Shown here one piece after another: positions 8,953 to 17,503 of a stretch of DNA of 64,000 nt. The notes under the pieces were generated by a model. That model did no database searches, was not told the DNA's origin, and saw only the letters and a program-made list of their open reading frames with translations. Source of the stretch: Microtetraspora fusca (lineage in GTDB: Bacteria > Actinomycetota > Actinomycetes > Streptosporangiales > Streptosporangiaceae); assembly GCF_001570365.1 (NCBI RefSeq), contig NZ_BBYK01000046.1:186001-250000 (forward strand), given 5' to 3'. The first letter of the stretch is position 1. The number at the start of each line of letters is the position of its first letter. The translations under genes were made by a program, and so were the position numbers.

Positions 8953-9375
8953 ATGCTGCTCAGGATCGACCACGTGGGCATCGCGTGCCACAACCTCGAA
9001 GAGAAGATCGAGTTCTACGAGACGACCTTCGGGCTCACCGTCGTGAGCCGGGAGGTCAACGAGGAGCAGGGCGTCAAGGAGGCGATGCTGCACGTCACCG
9101 ACGCGCCGAGCGGGGCGTCGTACGTGCAGTTGCTGGAGCCGCTCCACCCCGACACCGCCGTCGGCAAGTTCCTGGCGAAGCGCGGCGAGGGCGTGCACCA
9201 CATTGGCTATGGAGTGGCCGATGTCACGCAAGCTCTGCAGGATATCGCCGCAAAGGGCATAAAACTCATCGACGAGCGTCCGCGGCACGGTTCAATGGGT
9301 GCGTCAATCGCGTTTCTCCACCCGAAAGACGTGGGAGGAGTCCTGACGGAGCTGGTCGAGACGGCGCGGCATTGA
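8953..9375 (+). CDS. mce: Methylmalonyl-CoA epimerase
   Basis: A 140-residue vicinal oxygen chelate (glyoxalase-fold) protein that interconverts (R)- and (S)-methylmalonyl-CoA. It starts MLLRIDHVGIAC with the metal-ligand His7. The second half has GEGVHHIGYGVAD and the end has DVGGVLTELVE, whose Glu is the usual last ligand. ATG 8953 is preferred over an upstream in-frame start because GAGGAGTGAGG precedes it directly. Length is normal for the family. In Streptomyces this gene also sits between the thiolase gene and scy, supporting vertical inheritance of the block. Confidence 0.95.
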   Translation: MLLRIDHVGIACHNLEEKIEFYETTFGLTVVSREVNEEQGVKEAMLHVTDAPSGASYVQLLEPLHPDTAVGKFLAKRGEGVHHIGYGVADVTQALQDIAAKGIKLIDERPRHGSMGASIAFLHPKDVGGVLTELVETARH

Positions 9376-9454
9376 CCCTCTGAACGCAAGAAAGGTTCAC
9401 ACGTAACAAGTCGCGCATAAAGTCGGAGGGGGCCGCCAACGCGGCAGTACCGGA

Positions 9455-9468
9455 GTACGCTGGCGTAC
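9455..9468 (+). promoter_or_regulatory. Inverted repeat and possible -10 before the DivIVA-domain gene
   Basis: GTACGC (9455-9460) and GCGTAC (9463-9468) are perfect inverted arms separated by TG. TACGCT (9456-9461) fits the actinobacterial TANNNT -10 pattern, giving a leader of about 95 bases. No good -35 is seen. Confidence 0.3.
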
Positions 9469-9562
9469 CACCGGACGTGGACCCGGATGGGCTCCCCGCC
9501 TCGGCTGTCCGAACCCCCCGTCCGGCCCGTGTAGCCGTCTCGACAACCCAGGATCGAGCCTC

Positions 9563-10855
9563 ATGCAGTCCGACATCGACGCCCAACTCAACAATTTCTT
9601 TGAAGACGCCCCTTCTCGGGAATTCGACGTGGTGCTCCGCGGCTACGACCGGCACCAGGTCCACGACCACTTGAAGACGCTCGACACAGAACTGCGTCAG
9701 GCGCGTGAACAGGTGAGCGGGCTCCAGCGAGAGCTTTCCGACTCGCAGCGTCAGTTGCAGGAGCAGGAGCGTCCGACCTATTCCGGTCTCGGCGCCCGCA
9801 TTGAGCAGTTGCTTCGTCTTGCCGAGGAACAGGCCACCGAGCTCGTCCAGGCCGCCAGGTCGGAGGCCAACGAGATCAAGGCGCAGGCCAAGGTGGACGC
9901 CGCCGACATGCGCGCCGCCGCCGAGAACGAGGCCGCTGAGAAGCGCGCCCTCGCCGCCCGCGAGGCCGAGGACATGCGGAGCACGGCCGAGCGCGACGCC
10001 GAGGAGATCCGCGCGACCGCCAAGCGGGAGGCCGACGAGCTGACCTCGACCACCGAGCGCGAGGTCGCGAAGGTCCGGGCCACCGCCGACCACGAGGTCG
10101 CGGAGAAGCGGGCGGACGCCGAGCGGGAGATCGCCAAGCTGCGCACCACCACCGAGCGCGAGGTCGCCCAGCTCCGGGCCTCCACCAAGCGCGAGCGCGA
10201 CGAGGTGCTCACCACCGCCAAGCGCCAGGCGGACGAGATGCGCGCCCAGGCGCAGCGCGTCCTGGAGGAGTCCGAGGCCAAGCGGGCCCAGGAGGAGGCG
10301 GAGTTCGAGATCCAGCTCGCCTCCCGGCGCGAGGAGGCCGAGCGGCAGGAGGCCGAGCGCCACGCCACCGCCCAGGCCAACACGCAGAAGCTCGTCGCCG
10401 AGGCGGAGCAGCGCGCCGCGACGGCCGAGCAGCGGGCCAGCAAGGCCACCCAGCAGGCCGAGCAGACCCGGCGCGAGGCCGACGCGCACGCCAAGCAGCT
10501 CCTCGCCAACGCGCGGAAGAACGCCGACCAGCTCGTGGCCGACTCCAAGTCCAGCGCCGAGTCGATCGTGACCGACGCCAAGAACGAGGCCGAGCGCACC
10601 CGCACCGCCATGCAGCGCCAGGTCGACGAGCTGACCCGCCAGCGCGACAGCATCACCAGCCACCTCGCCCAGCTTCGGCAGCTCCTCGGTGGCGCCCCGC
10701 TGCCGGGCATGGACGCCGAGCCGGCGCCGGTCGCGGCCTCCCCGGCCAAGCCCGCGCTGTCGGCCGCACCCAGCGCCGACAAGCCGGTCTCGGTCTCCAA
10801 GCCCGTCGAGGCCGGCAGCAAGGCCGACGACGACGCCGAGTGGTGGCAGGAGTAA
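9563..10855 (+). CDS. Scy/FilP-like DivIVA-domain coiled-coil protein
   Basis: A 430-residue cytoskeletal scaffold. Residues about 19-60 (FDVVLRGYDRHQVHDHLKTL) match the N-terminal DivIVA-like targeting region. Residues 60-365 are almost unbroken coiled coil with heptad/hendecad Ala/Glu/Arg repeats of the type AEREVAKLRATTEREV. The end is a Pro/Ala-rich linker closing with acidic DDDAEWWQE. In Streptomyces, Scy and FilP organise polar growth with DivIVA, and the neighbouring mce and thiolase genes are conserved there. This copy is far shorter than the roughly 1300-residue Scy and nearer in size to FilP, so which of the two it replaces is open. A strong hairpin follows the stop. Confidence 0.85.
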   Translation: MQSDIDAQLNNFFEDAPSREFDVVLRGYDRHQVHDHLKTLDTELRQAREQVSGLQRELSDSQRQLQEQERPTYSGLGARIEQLLRLAEEQATELVQAARSEANEIKAQAKVDAADMRAAAENEAAEKRALAAREAEDMRSTAERDAEEIRATAKREADELTSTTEREVAKVRATADHEVAEKRADAEREIAKLRTTTEREVAQLRASTKRERDEVLTTAKRQADEMRAQAQRVLEESEAKRAQEEAEFEIQLASRREEAERQEAERHATAQANTQKLVAEAEQRAATAEQRASKATQQAEQTRREADAHAKQLLANARKNADQLVADSKSSAESIVTDAKNEAERTRTAMQRQVDELTRQRDSITSHLAQLRQLLGGAPLPGMDAEPAPVAASPAKPALSAAPSADKPVSVSKPVEAGSKADDDAEWWQE

Positions 10856-10899
10856 CAACCGGCGCTTACGGGGGAGCAGGCGACGGCTATAGCGACACC

Positions 10900-10942
10900 A
10901 TGAGCAGGGCCCGGCGGATCACCTCCGCCGGGCCCTGCTCAT
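10900..10942. terminator. Strong bidirectional hairpin terminator
   Basis: A perfect 18-bp stem (10900-10917 with 10925-10942), a 7-base loop ATCACCT and a short T-run lie between two converging genes. The right arm leads directly into a dispersed repeat copy (10941-10976). Confidence 0.85.
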
Positions 10943-10976
10943 TTGCCTCGCTTCGCTCGCGCGGGCTCGGGGCGCT
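10941..10976. repeat. Solitary copy of a dispersed intergenic repeat
   Basis: Positions 10947-10976 (30 bases) are the exact reverse complement of 33531-33560 in the repeat array 22 kb away. The flanking ATTTGC also matches, with a single-base indel between the two segments. A third copy at 33600-33629 differs mainly by one base (GCGGAGCGAG instead of GCGAAGCGAG). The copy abuts a terminator, so it lies between gene ends rather than within a gene. Confidence 0.85.
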
Positions 10977-10988
10977 CGGGTGGGGGCG

Positions 10989-11942
10989 TCAGATCCAGCC
11001 GCGGCGGGCGGCTTGGACGCCGGCCTGGAAGCGGCCGGTGGCGCCCAGGCGGCCGAGCAGGGAGGCGATCCGGCGCCGCAGCGTCCGCTCGGAGATGCCG
11101 AGGTGCCGCAGGATCGCCTCGTCCTTCATCCCCACCGCGAGCAGTTCCAGGATCTGCCGGTCCACCGCGTCCAGAGCCGGTACGGACGACGTCCCCGCCA
11201 GGGGGGCCGCCTCGCGCCACAGCGTCTCGAACAGGGCGACGAGGGCGTCCGTGAGGGCGCTGTGCCGTACGACGACGGAGGTGAAGTGAACGCCCTCCTC
11301 GTTGCCGGTGAGCGGCAGCAGGGCGGTCGCGCCGTCGACGAGGACCAGCTTGATCGGCAGGTTGGCGTGGACCCGCGACTGCTCGCCCAGGCTCATCATC
11401 TGCCGGATCTCATCGAGCTTGGCGGGCAGGTCCAGCACGGCGGAGGAGTAGATCGCGCGACAGCGCACGCCCCGCGCCAGCGCGGACTCCTCGGCGCTGA
11501 TCGACGTCCCCGAGGAGGCGGCGTACGGCGGGGCGTCCAGCGCGAGCACCTCCTTGGACGCGCCGGCCAGCAGCTCCCCCACCCGGCGGCTCGCGGCGGC
11601 GCTGCCCTCGACCACCTCGATCACCCGTTCCGGGTCGGCGCGCAGCAGCCCCTCCTGGAAGTCGGCGGCCAGCTCGTCGGCCACCAGGCTGAGCCGGTCG
11701 AGCTCGGCCCGGCGGCGGCGGATCGCCCCGCCGAGGCCGATCCTGGGGTCGGCCGCGCGCAGGCCGCGCCGTTCGGCCGACTCCAGCAGGCCGAGCTCCA
11801 TGAGCCGGTCCACCGAGGCGCGGACCGCGTCGGGCGACGCCTCCAGCCGCCGCGCGCACTCCTCGACGGAGCAGCGGGGGTCACGGAGCAGCAGGCGGTA
11901 GATCCGTTCTTCCAGGACGTCCAAACCGATGGCGTCCCACAA
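10989..11942 (-). CDS. Transcriptional regulator with TrmB-like and LuxR-type helix-turn-helix domains
   Basis: About 317 residues. TTG 11942 is preferred because GGAGGT (plus 11949-11954) is 6 bases upstream; an in-frame ATG at 11972 would add ten residues. The N-terminal winged helix (LLLRDPRCSVEECARRLEAS, RASVDRLMELGLLE) resembles TrmB-type DNA-binding domains. A central sensor-like domain follows, and the C-terminus is a LuxR-type HTH (VDRQILELLAVGMKDEAILRHLGISERTLRRRIASLLGRLG). Such two-HTH regulators are common orphan regulators in actinomycetes. No ligand or target is evident. It is convergent with the Scy/FilP-like gene. Confidence 0.85.
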   Translation of the reverse strand: MWDAIGLDVLEERIYRLLLRDPRCSVEECARRLEASPDAVRASVDRLMELGLLESAERRGLRAADPRIGLGGAIRRRRAELDRLSLVADELAADFQEGLLRADPERVIEVVEGSAAASRRVGELLAGASKEVLALDAPPYAASSGTSISAEESALARGVRCRAIYSSAVLDLPAKLDEIRQMMSLGEQSRVHANLPIKLVLVDGATALLPLTGNEEGVHFTSVVVRHSALTDALVALFETLWREAAPLAGTSSVPALDAVDRQILELLAVGMKDEAILRHLGISERTLRRRIASLLGRLGATGRFQAGVQAARRGWI

Positions 11943-12043
11943 CGTGGCACCTCCGTGGCATGTTCCGGTCATTGGCCGGATCAGGTCACATGTTTGTATC
12001 ACAATCGTCGTGTCGCATCGCAAAGGTAGCGACATGGAGCCAA

Positions 12044-12063
12044 CGCGGAGTATTGCCTCCGCG
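12044..12063. other. Hairpin in the 229-bp spacer between regulator and hydrolase genes
   Basis: CGCGGAG (12044-12050) and CTCCGCG (12057-12063) form a 7-bp stem with a TATTGC loop. It may end transcription of the hydrolase gene at 12190. The rest of the 11961-12189 spacer has no gene; the part near 11990-12010 is AT-richer and could hold the regulator's promoter. Confidence 0.35.
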
Positions 12064-12189
12064 AGCTCCTGAGGGAGGAAAGCAGAGGGAGGGGACGCAG
12101 GCCTGGACGGTGACCCCGTCCGCCTCGTCCGCCCCCTCCGCTTAGCTCGTCCTCCGCCTTGTGCGTCTCGGTTTCCCGCGTCTCCCCGT

Positions 12190-12960
12190 TCAGGGCAGGG
12201 AACGGACGAAGTCGGCGACGGCGTGGTTGAACGCCTCGGGATTCTCCATCGCGGACAGATGGCCCGCCTCAGGGACGACGGCGAGCCTGCCGTCGGGCAC
12301 GGCCCCGGCCATCGCCTCCGCATCGGCCCGCGGGGACAGTTCGTCCTCGTCGCCCACGATGACCAGCACGGGCGCCGTCAGGGCGCGGAGCGTGTCGAAG
12401 GAGTCCGGGCGGGCCGCCATGGCGCGCTGCGCCCACGCCACGGCCGGAGGCGGCGCGGACTGGACGAGGCCGCGTACCCGGCCGGACACCATGGGCCTGC
12501 GCCGCGCGGTCGTGGCACCGAGCTGCGGCGGCAGGACCTCGTCCACGAGGATGGCCGGGCCGTCCCGGAGGACCGCCTCGGCGATCCGCTCGCGGTTCTC
12601 CCTCGCGGGCGCGGGGTCGGCGGCCGCCTTGGTGTCGGCGAGGATCACGCCGAGCAGGCGGTCGGCGTGGCGACGGCAGAAGGCCATCGTGACGTACCCG
12701 CCCATGGACTGGCCGCCGACCACGGCGCGCTCGATCCCCTCGCTGTCGAGGAGCCGCGCCACGTCGTCGGCCATGACGTCGAGCGAGGGCGCGTCGTCTC
12801 CGAGGGGTGAGCCGCCGAAGCCGCGCAGGTCTGGAGTGATCACCGTGCAGGCGCGCGCGAGCCCCTCACGCTGCGCCTGCCACATCGCCGAGGAGAGCGG
12901 GAAGGCGTGGAGCAGGACCACAGGCGTCCCGGAGCCGGCTGATCGCGAGTAGAGCCGCAT
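12190..12960 (-). CDS. Alpha/beta fold hydrolase
   Basis: A 256-residue esterase/lactonase-type hydrolase. The fold's motifs appear in order: HAFPLSSAMW (oxyanion loop), DLRGFGGS, nucleophile elbow GGQSMGG, acid loop VGDEDELSP and catalytic His in EAGHLSAMENPEAF. Together they place it near the 3-oxoadipate enol-lactonase/haloperoxidase-like group, but substrate specificity cannot be read. ATG 12960 (MRLYSRSAGSG) fits the family's N-terminus better than the upstream TTG at 12990; neither has a clear ribosome site. No aromatic-degradation genes are nearby, so a ring-cleavage role is unsupported. Confidence 0.88.
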   Translation of the reverse strand: MRLYSRSAGSGTPVVLLHAFPLSSAMWQAQREGLARACTVITPDLRGFGGSPLGDDAPSLDVMADDVARLLDSEGIERAVVGGQSMGGYVTMAFCRRHADRLLGVILADTKAAADPAPARENRERIAEAVLRDGPAILVDEVLPPQLGATTARRRPMVSGRVRGLVQSAPPPAVAWAQRAMAARPDSFDTLRALTAPVLVIVGDEDELSPRADAEAMAGAVPDGRLAVVPEAGHLSAMENPEAFNHAVADFVRSLP

Positions 12961-13096
12961 CTGGCCAACGTAACCCGCGATCGCCGTCAATGAACCCGTT
13001 GGCCCCTCGCCACGCGCTCGTACGAACGGCGTGGCGAGCCCCCCACCCCGCGGTTGTCCGGGCCTCTAGGAAGGTCGACCCGCCGAGAGCGAACGG

Positions 13097-13858
13097 TCAG
13101 GACATCGCGGTCTGGCCACCGTCGACGAAGAGCACCTGGCCGGTCATGTACGCGGACGCCGGGCCGGCGAGGAACAGCGCGGGCTGGGCCATCTCCTCGG
13201 CGGTCCCCCAGCGGCCCATCGGGACGCCGCTGATGGTGGCCTTGCTCGCGTTCTCGTCCTCCCACAGGTTGCGGTTGAGGTCGGTCGCCGTCCAGCCCGG
13301 GCACAGCGCGTTCACCCGTACGCCGCGGGACGCCCATTCGACCGCGAGGGTCTTGGTGAGGGCGACCAGCCCCGCCTTCGCCGCACCGTACGGCGCGAGG
13401 AACGGCGCGCCCTTGGCGGCGACGGAGGCGACGTTGATGACGGACCCGCCGCCGCGCTCCAGCAGGTGGGGGGCGAACGCGTGCAGGACGGCCATCGCCG
13501 AGTCCAGGTTGAGCCGCATGAGCTTGTCCCAGCCGGTCAGCCGCAGGTCCTTGAACTCGGCGAGGAAGCTCGATCCTCCGGCGTTGTTGACGACGACGTC
13601 CACGTGGCCGAGCGCCTCGATCGCGGCCTGGACGGCGGGTGCCACGGCGTCGCGGTCGGTCACGTCGCAGGGGATCACGTGGGCCGAGCGCCCGCGGTCC
13701 TCGATCTCCTTGGCCACCTGGGCGAGGCTCTCGGCGGAGCGGGAGACGAGCGCGACGTCCGCGCCCGCCTCGGCGAACGTGAGGGCGATGGCCCGGCCGA
13801 TGCCGCGGGACGCCCCCGTGACGAACGCCTTCTTGCCCGAGAGATCGAACGCCTGCAC
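13097..13858 (-). CDS. SDR family NAD(P)-dependent oxidoreductase
   Basis: A 253-residue classical short-chain dehydrogenase. Cofactor loop TGASRGIG (14-21), NNAG (91-94) and the catalytic Ser145, Tyr157 and Lys161 (YGAAK) are all present. CPGWTATDL and VDGGQTAM at the end match 3-oxoacyl-ACP-reductase-like SDRs. The GTG at 13858 follows GGAGG by 4 bases; an ATG eight codons upstream lacks such a site. The substrate is unknown. The gene is flanked by alpha/beta hydrolases on the same strand, but gaps of 83-137 bp argue against tight coupling. Confidence 0.9.
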   Translation of the reverse strand: MQAFDLSGKKAFVTGASRGIGRAIALTFAEAGADVALVSRSAESLAQVAKEIEDRGRSAHVIPCDVTDRDAVAPAVQAAIEALGHVDVVVNNAGGSSFLAEFKDLRLTGWDKLMRLNLDSAMAVLHAFAPHLLERGGGSVINVASVAAKGAPFLAPYGAAKAGLVALTKTLAVEWASRGVRVNALCPGWTATDLNRNLWEDENASKATISGVPMGRWGTAEEMAQPALFLAGPASAYMTGQVLFVDGGQTAMS

Positions 13859-13941
13859 GGTGCCTCCACTGGAACAGAACATAGCTCTACTGTTCCTGAT
13901 TTATACCGCTTCGGCACCCACGGTGGCATCCGGCCCGGATG

Positions 13942-14652
13942 TCAGACCTCGGTGGGCAGCGGGCCCGCGGCCGGGTTCACCCGCTTGACGATCTCGTCGA
14001 GCACGATCCGCACGTACGGCTCCCCCACCCACAGGTGCTTGGCGCCCTCCACGCCGACCACCTCGACCTGCGGCACCCGGGCGAACCGCGTACGCGCCTC
14101 ATCGGGCCGCAGGTAGTCGTCGTGCTCCGGCACCAGCGCGACCAGGGGCCGGCCGAACTCCGCCCAGGCGTCCAGGTCGGCGTCCGTCGCACGGTGGAGC
14201 GGCGGCGAGAGCAGGATCGCGCCCTCGACGAGCGGGTCCCGGCCCCACTTCAGCGCCAGCTCGGTGCCGAACGACCACCCGACGAGCCACGGGCGGGGCA
14301 GGTCGTGGAACTCGGCGTACTCCAGGGCCGCCGCCACGTCGAACCGCTCGTCCTCACCGTGGCCGAAGGAGCCCTCGGACGTCCCGCGATCCGAGGTGGT
14401 GCCCCGGGTGTTGAAGCGCAGCACCGCGAGGTCGGCCAGCGCGGGCAGCCGGTACGACGCCTTGCGCAGCACGTGGCTGTCCATCATGCCGCCGTGGGTC
14501 GGCAGCGGATGCAGGCAGACCAGCGTGGCCGCGGGGGGCCTGTCCTCGGGCAGCGCGATCTCGCCGACCAGCGTCAGTCCGTCGGCCGTGTGCAGCTCGA
14601 TGTCCTCCCGCCGCGCGGGCAGCACCGTCGACGCCCGGATCTCCGCCACCAT
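13942..14652 (-). CDS. Alpha/beta hydrolase, dienelactone-hydrolase-like
   Basis: A 236-residue hydrolase. It has CLHPLPTHGGMMDSHVL near the N-terminus, RFNTRGTTSDRGTSEGSF, nucleophile elbow VGWSFGTE, acid PEHDDYLRP and a likely catalytic His in GAKHLWVGEP. AGGAGG is placed 7 bases before ATG 14652. This organisation is that of KANL3/Tex30 or YitV-like alpha/beta hydrolases that many actinobacteria keep near nucS. No signal peptide is visible, so it is cytoplasmic. Substrate unknown. Confidence 0.85.
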   Translation of the reverse strand: MVAEIRASTVLPARREDIELHTADGLTLVGEIALPEDRPPAATLVCLHPLPTHGGMMDSHVLRKASYRLPALADLAVLRFNTRGTTSDRGTSEGSFGHGEDERFDVAAALEYAEFHDLPRPWLVGWSFGTELALKWGRDPLVEGAILLSPPLHRATDADLDAWAEFGRPLVALVPEHDDYLRPDEARTRFARVPQVEVVGVEGAKHLWVGEPYVRIVLDEIVKRVNPAAGPLPTEV

Positions 14653-14714
14653 CCCCAAACCTCCTGCACAGTTCCTCTGAAAAGCCCGCGACAACCCGCC
14701 GACGGTCGTGGCCG

Positions 14715-15065
14715 TCAGTAGCGGGTGCGGCCGGGGCCGCGGTTGACCCGGTTGCGCCAGCAGGCGGTGTGCCAGTGGCGCCGCTCGTTCTCGCCGCCGG
14801 TCCAGTTGGGCCAGGAGACGAGGTGCGCGAGCCCGACCCTGATCTCCTGGTCGCAGCCGGGGCAGCGGTAGATCTTGTCCGCCGCCCCGCCGACGATGCG
14901 CCGCACCTGCCACTCGCCGTCGGGCCACTCCTCGACCTGGCCGATGCCGAACCGTCCGGCGAAGCCCAGGCCCTCCTCGTCGGCCTCGGCTCCGCGTCCG
15001 CCGTACCCGGGACGCCCTGAGCGGCGCGAGGAGCCGTCGGAACGGCGTGCGCGGCGCGGGCTCAC
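14715..15065 (-). CDS. Conserved small actinobacterial protein with CxxC motif
   Basis: A 116-residue protein with a basic Arg/Ser/Gly-rich N-terminus, then WQVRRIVGGAADKIYRCPGCDQEI, and a His/Trp-rich end (RRHWHTACWRNR). CPGC plus the later His/Cys residues could bind one zinc ion. Homologues near nucS in other actinomycetes are sometimes labelled ATP/GTP-binding, but no nucleotide motif is visible here. GGAGG lies 4 bases before GTG 15065. It may be a nucleic-acid-associated zinc-ribbon protein; that is inference from charge and motif only. Confidence 0.75.
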   Translation of the reverse strand: MSPRRARRSDGSSRRSGRPGYGGRGAEADEEGLGFAGRFGIGQVEEWPDGEWQVRRIVGGAADKIYRCPGCDQEIRVGLAHLVSWPNWTGGENERRHWHTACWRNRVNRGPGRTRY

Positions 15066-15178
15066 GGGGCCTCCTCGCGGACGCGCGCGACCCACTCGGG
15101 GCGCGTACGGACGGAAGAGTACGGCACGGCAGGGGGCGGAGAGGGCGCGACGGGGGTCATGTCAGTCAGAACGAGCGG

Positions 15179-16687
15179 TCAGCCGGCGTATTCCCGGATG
15201 CTCCGCACGCCGGCCGTGACGAGCTGGTCGAGCAGCGGCACGGGAGCGAACGCCGGCTCGCGGTACTCCGCGTAGAGGGCGCGCAGCCCGTCCCTGACCG
15301 CCTCCAGGCCGATGGCGTCGAGCATCTCCAGCGGCCCCGCCGGATATCCGCAGCCGAGCCGCATCCCGGTGTCGATGTCGCCCGCGGAGGCGTACCCCGA
15401 CTCCAGCATGCGGACCGCGTCGTTGAGATACGCGTACAGCAGGGCGTTGACGACGAACTCGGCCCGGTCCCCGCACATCACCGGGGTGCGGTCGAGGATC
15501 TTCACCAGGTCGTGTACGGCCGCGGCGGTCTCCGGCGAGGTCAGCACGGTGGAGGCGACCTCGGCCACGCCGTCGCCCACGAGGTGCAGCCCGGCGAGCC
15601 GCTCGGGGTGCGGCAGCCGTACGGCGAGCTCGACGACCGGGCGGTCGGACAGGGCGAGGACCACGTCGGCCTCGCCGACCGCGGTCAGGTCGGATCTCTC
15701 GGCGACCACGGGCTTGAACCCGGCGCGCTCGAGGGCGGTGGCGAGCGCCGCCGCGTCCGGCCCGCCGCCGACGATCCCGACCGTGGACACGGAGGCCGCC
15801 CGGCGGGCCTTCGGCGCGGCGGGGGCGGCTTCGCCGTAGGAGTAGAACCCGCGGCCGGTCTTGCGGCCGAGGAGCCCTGCGGTGACCAGCTCGCGCAGCA
15901 CGGGCGCGGGCGCGTGCCGCCGGTCGCGGGTCTCGCGGAACAGGACCTCGCACACCTCGTAGGAGGTGTCCAGGCCGATCAGGTCGAGCAGCGTGAACGG
16001 CCCCATCGGCAGCCCGACGCCCAGCTTCATGGCGGCGTCGATGTCGTCGCGGCCGGCGACGCCCGACTCCAGCAGGGCGCAGGCGTGGTTGAGATAACCG
16101 AGCAGCAGCCGGTTGACCACGAACCCGGCGCGGTCGCCGGCCGTGATCGGGGTCTTGCCGAGGCTCCGGGCGAGCGCGGCGACGTCGTCGGCGAGACCGT
16201 CGTCGGTGACCACGGTGTGGACGACTTCGACCAGCTTCATCACCGGGGCGGGGTTGAAGAAGTGCATCCCGATCACCTGACCGGGCCGCGACGTGCCGGC
16301 GGCGATCGCCGTGACCGACAGCGACGAGGTGTTGGTGGCGAGCACCGCGGACGGCTTGCAGATGCGGTCCAGGTCGGCGAACAGGCCGCGCTTGAACTCC
16401 ATGATCTCCGGGATCGCCTCGATCACCAGGTCGGCGTCGGCCAGGTCCTCACGCGAGGTGGTGAGGGTGACCCGGCCGAGGATCTCGCGCTGCGCGTCCT
16501 CAGTGAGCTTGCCCTTGGCGACGGCCTTGCCGGTCGAGCGCTCCAGGTGGCCGCGACCGCGCTCCAGGGCCGCGTCGTCGGCCTCGACACCGATCACTCG
16601 ACGGCCCGAACGGGCGAAGACCTCGGCGATCCCCGCGCCCATGGTGCCGAGTCCCACCACACCGACAGTCTCAAACGTCTGCGCCAT
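15179..16687 (-). CDS. 3-hydroxyacyl-CoA dehydrogenase with duplicated domain pair
   Basis: A 502-residue enzyme that interconverts 3-hydroxyacyl-CoA and 3-oxoacyl-CoA with NAD(P). Residues 1-187 are a complete NAD-binding domain ([38 protein letters not shown]). Residues 188-285 are the C-terminal helical domain ([26 protein letters not shown]). A second pair follows: a shortened, degenerate Rossmann segment ([12 protein letters not shown], about 300-395) and a good second helical domain ([17 protein letters not shown], about 398-495). Ordinary bacterial 3-hydroxybutyryl-CoA dehydrogenases have about 285 residues, so this is an internal duplication with one probable active site. Confidence 0.9.
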   Translation of the reverse strand: MAQTFETVGVVGLGTMGAGIAEVFARSGRRVIGVEADDAALERGRGHLERSTGKAVAKGKLTEDAQREILGRVTLTTSREDLADADLVIEAIPEIMEFKRGLFADLDRICKPSAVLATNTSSLSVTAIAAGTSRPGQVIGMHFFNPAPVMKLVEVVHTVVTDDGLADDVAALARSLGKTPITAGDRAGFVVNRLLLGYLNHACALLESGVAGRDDIDAAMKLGVGLPMGPFTLLDLIGLDTSYEVCEVLFRETRDRRHAPAPVLRELVTAGLLGRKTGRGFYSYGEAAPAAPKARRAASVSTVGIVGGGPDAAALATALERAGFKPVVAERSDLTAVGEADVVLALSDRPVVELAVRLPHPERLAGLHLVGDGVAEVASTVLTSPETAAAVHDLVKILDRTPVMCGDRAEFVVNALLYAYLNDAVRMLESGYASAGDIDTGMRLGCGYPAGPLEMLDAIGLEAVRDGLRALYAEYREPAFAPVPLLDQLVTAGVRSIREYAG

Positions 16688-16741
16688 GGGGTCAGTCTCC
16701 CAGAGGGGTCCGATCCGGCAGAGGGCAGGCGGCGCGACCGG

Positions 16742-16747
16742 TAGGGT
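16742..16747 (+). promoter_or_regulatory. -10 hexamer for leaderless nucS transcription
   Basis: TAGGGT fits the TANNNT actinobacterial -10 and ends 8 bases before the ATG. Transcription should start at or next to the start codon. No Shine-Dalgarno sequence is present, in agreement with a leaderless mRNA. Confidence 0.5.
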
Positions 16748-16755
16748 TGGCCGCT

Positions 16756-17418
16756 ATGCGGCTGGTCATCGCGCGGTGCAGCGTGGATTACGTGGGGAGG
16801 CTGACGGCCCATCTGCCCATGGCGCCCCGCCTCATCTTGGTCAAGGCGGACGGCAGCGTCTCCATCCACGCCGACGACCGGGCGTTCAAGCCGCTCAACT
16901 GGATGAACCCCCCGTGCAAGCTGCGCGAGGACGACGGCACCTGGACCGTGACCCACGGCAAGACCGGCGAGAAGCTCATCCTCACCATCGAGGAGGTGCT
17001 GCACGACTCCAGCCACGAGCTGGGCGTCGATCCGGGGCTCCAGAAGGACGGCGTCGAGGCGCACCTGCAGGAGCTGCTCGCCGAGCACATCACCACACTG
17101 GGCGACGGCTGGACGCTGATCCGCCGCGAGTACATGACGGCCATCGGCCCGGTGGACATCCTCTGCCGCGACCACCTCGGCGGCACGGTGGCGGTGGAGA
17201 TCAAGCGCCGCGGCGAGATCGACGGCGTCGAGCAGCTGACCCGCTATCTGGAGCTGCTCAACCGCGACCCGCTGCTCGCCCCGGTCAAGGGCGTCTTCGC
17301 GGCGCAGGAGATCAAGCCCCAGGCCCGCGTGCTGGCCGTCGACCGCGGCATCGACTGCGTCACCCTCGACTACGACGCGCTCCGCGGCATCGAGCCGGAG
17401 AATCCCACGCTCTTCTGA
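16756..17418 (+). CDS. nucS: Endonuclease NucS (non-canonical mismatch repair)
   Basis: A 220-residue EndoMS/NucS enzyme that cuts DNA at mismatches and replaces MutS/MutL in most actinobacteria. The N-terminal beta domain starts [16 protein letters not shown]. The C-terminal RecB-like nuclease has the motif order [24 protein letters not shown] (catalytic Asp and Glu-x-Lys) and [12 protein letters not shown]. The protein ends ENPTLF; its last residues resemble the beta-clamp-binding tail known in the family. It is conserved as a single gene between acyl-CoA dehydrogenase genes and transport genes. Confidence 0.96.
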   Translation: MRLVIARCSVDYVGRLTAHLPMAPRLILVKADGSVSIHADDRAFKPLNWMNPPCKLREDDGTWTVTHGKTGEKLILTIEEVLHDSSHELGVDPGLQKDGVEAHLQELLAEHITTLGDGWTLIRREYMTAIGPVDILCRDHLGGTVAVEIKRRGEIDGVEQLTRYLELLNRDPLLAPVKGVFAAQEIKPQARVLAVDRGIDCVTLDYDALRGIEPENPTLF

Positions 17419-17425
17419 CGGCCGC

Positions 17426-17447
17426 GTGTCCACCGAACGGTGGACAC
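17426..17447. promoter_or_regulatory. Perfect inverted repeat upstream of ABC-kinase cassette 1
   Basis: Arms GTGTCCACCG (17426-17435) and CGGTGGACAC (17438-17447) are perfect and separated by AA. A second small inverted repeat CCAGG/CCTGG follows at about 17462-17476. The site is 8 bases after nucS and 57 bases before the ABC gene. It could be an operator for the cassette or a terminator of nucS; the 2-base spacing favours a protein-binding dyad. Confidence 0.45.
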
Positions 17448-17503
17448 CGGGATTCAGTCGACCAGGGGTGTCCTGGCGTAAAGCGCCGGTAGATCCTTGC
17501 AGC

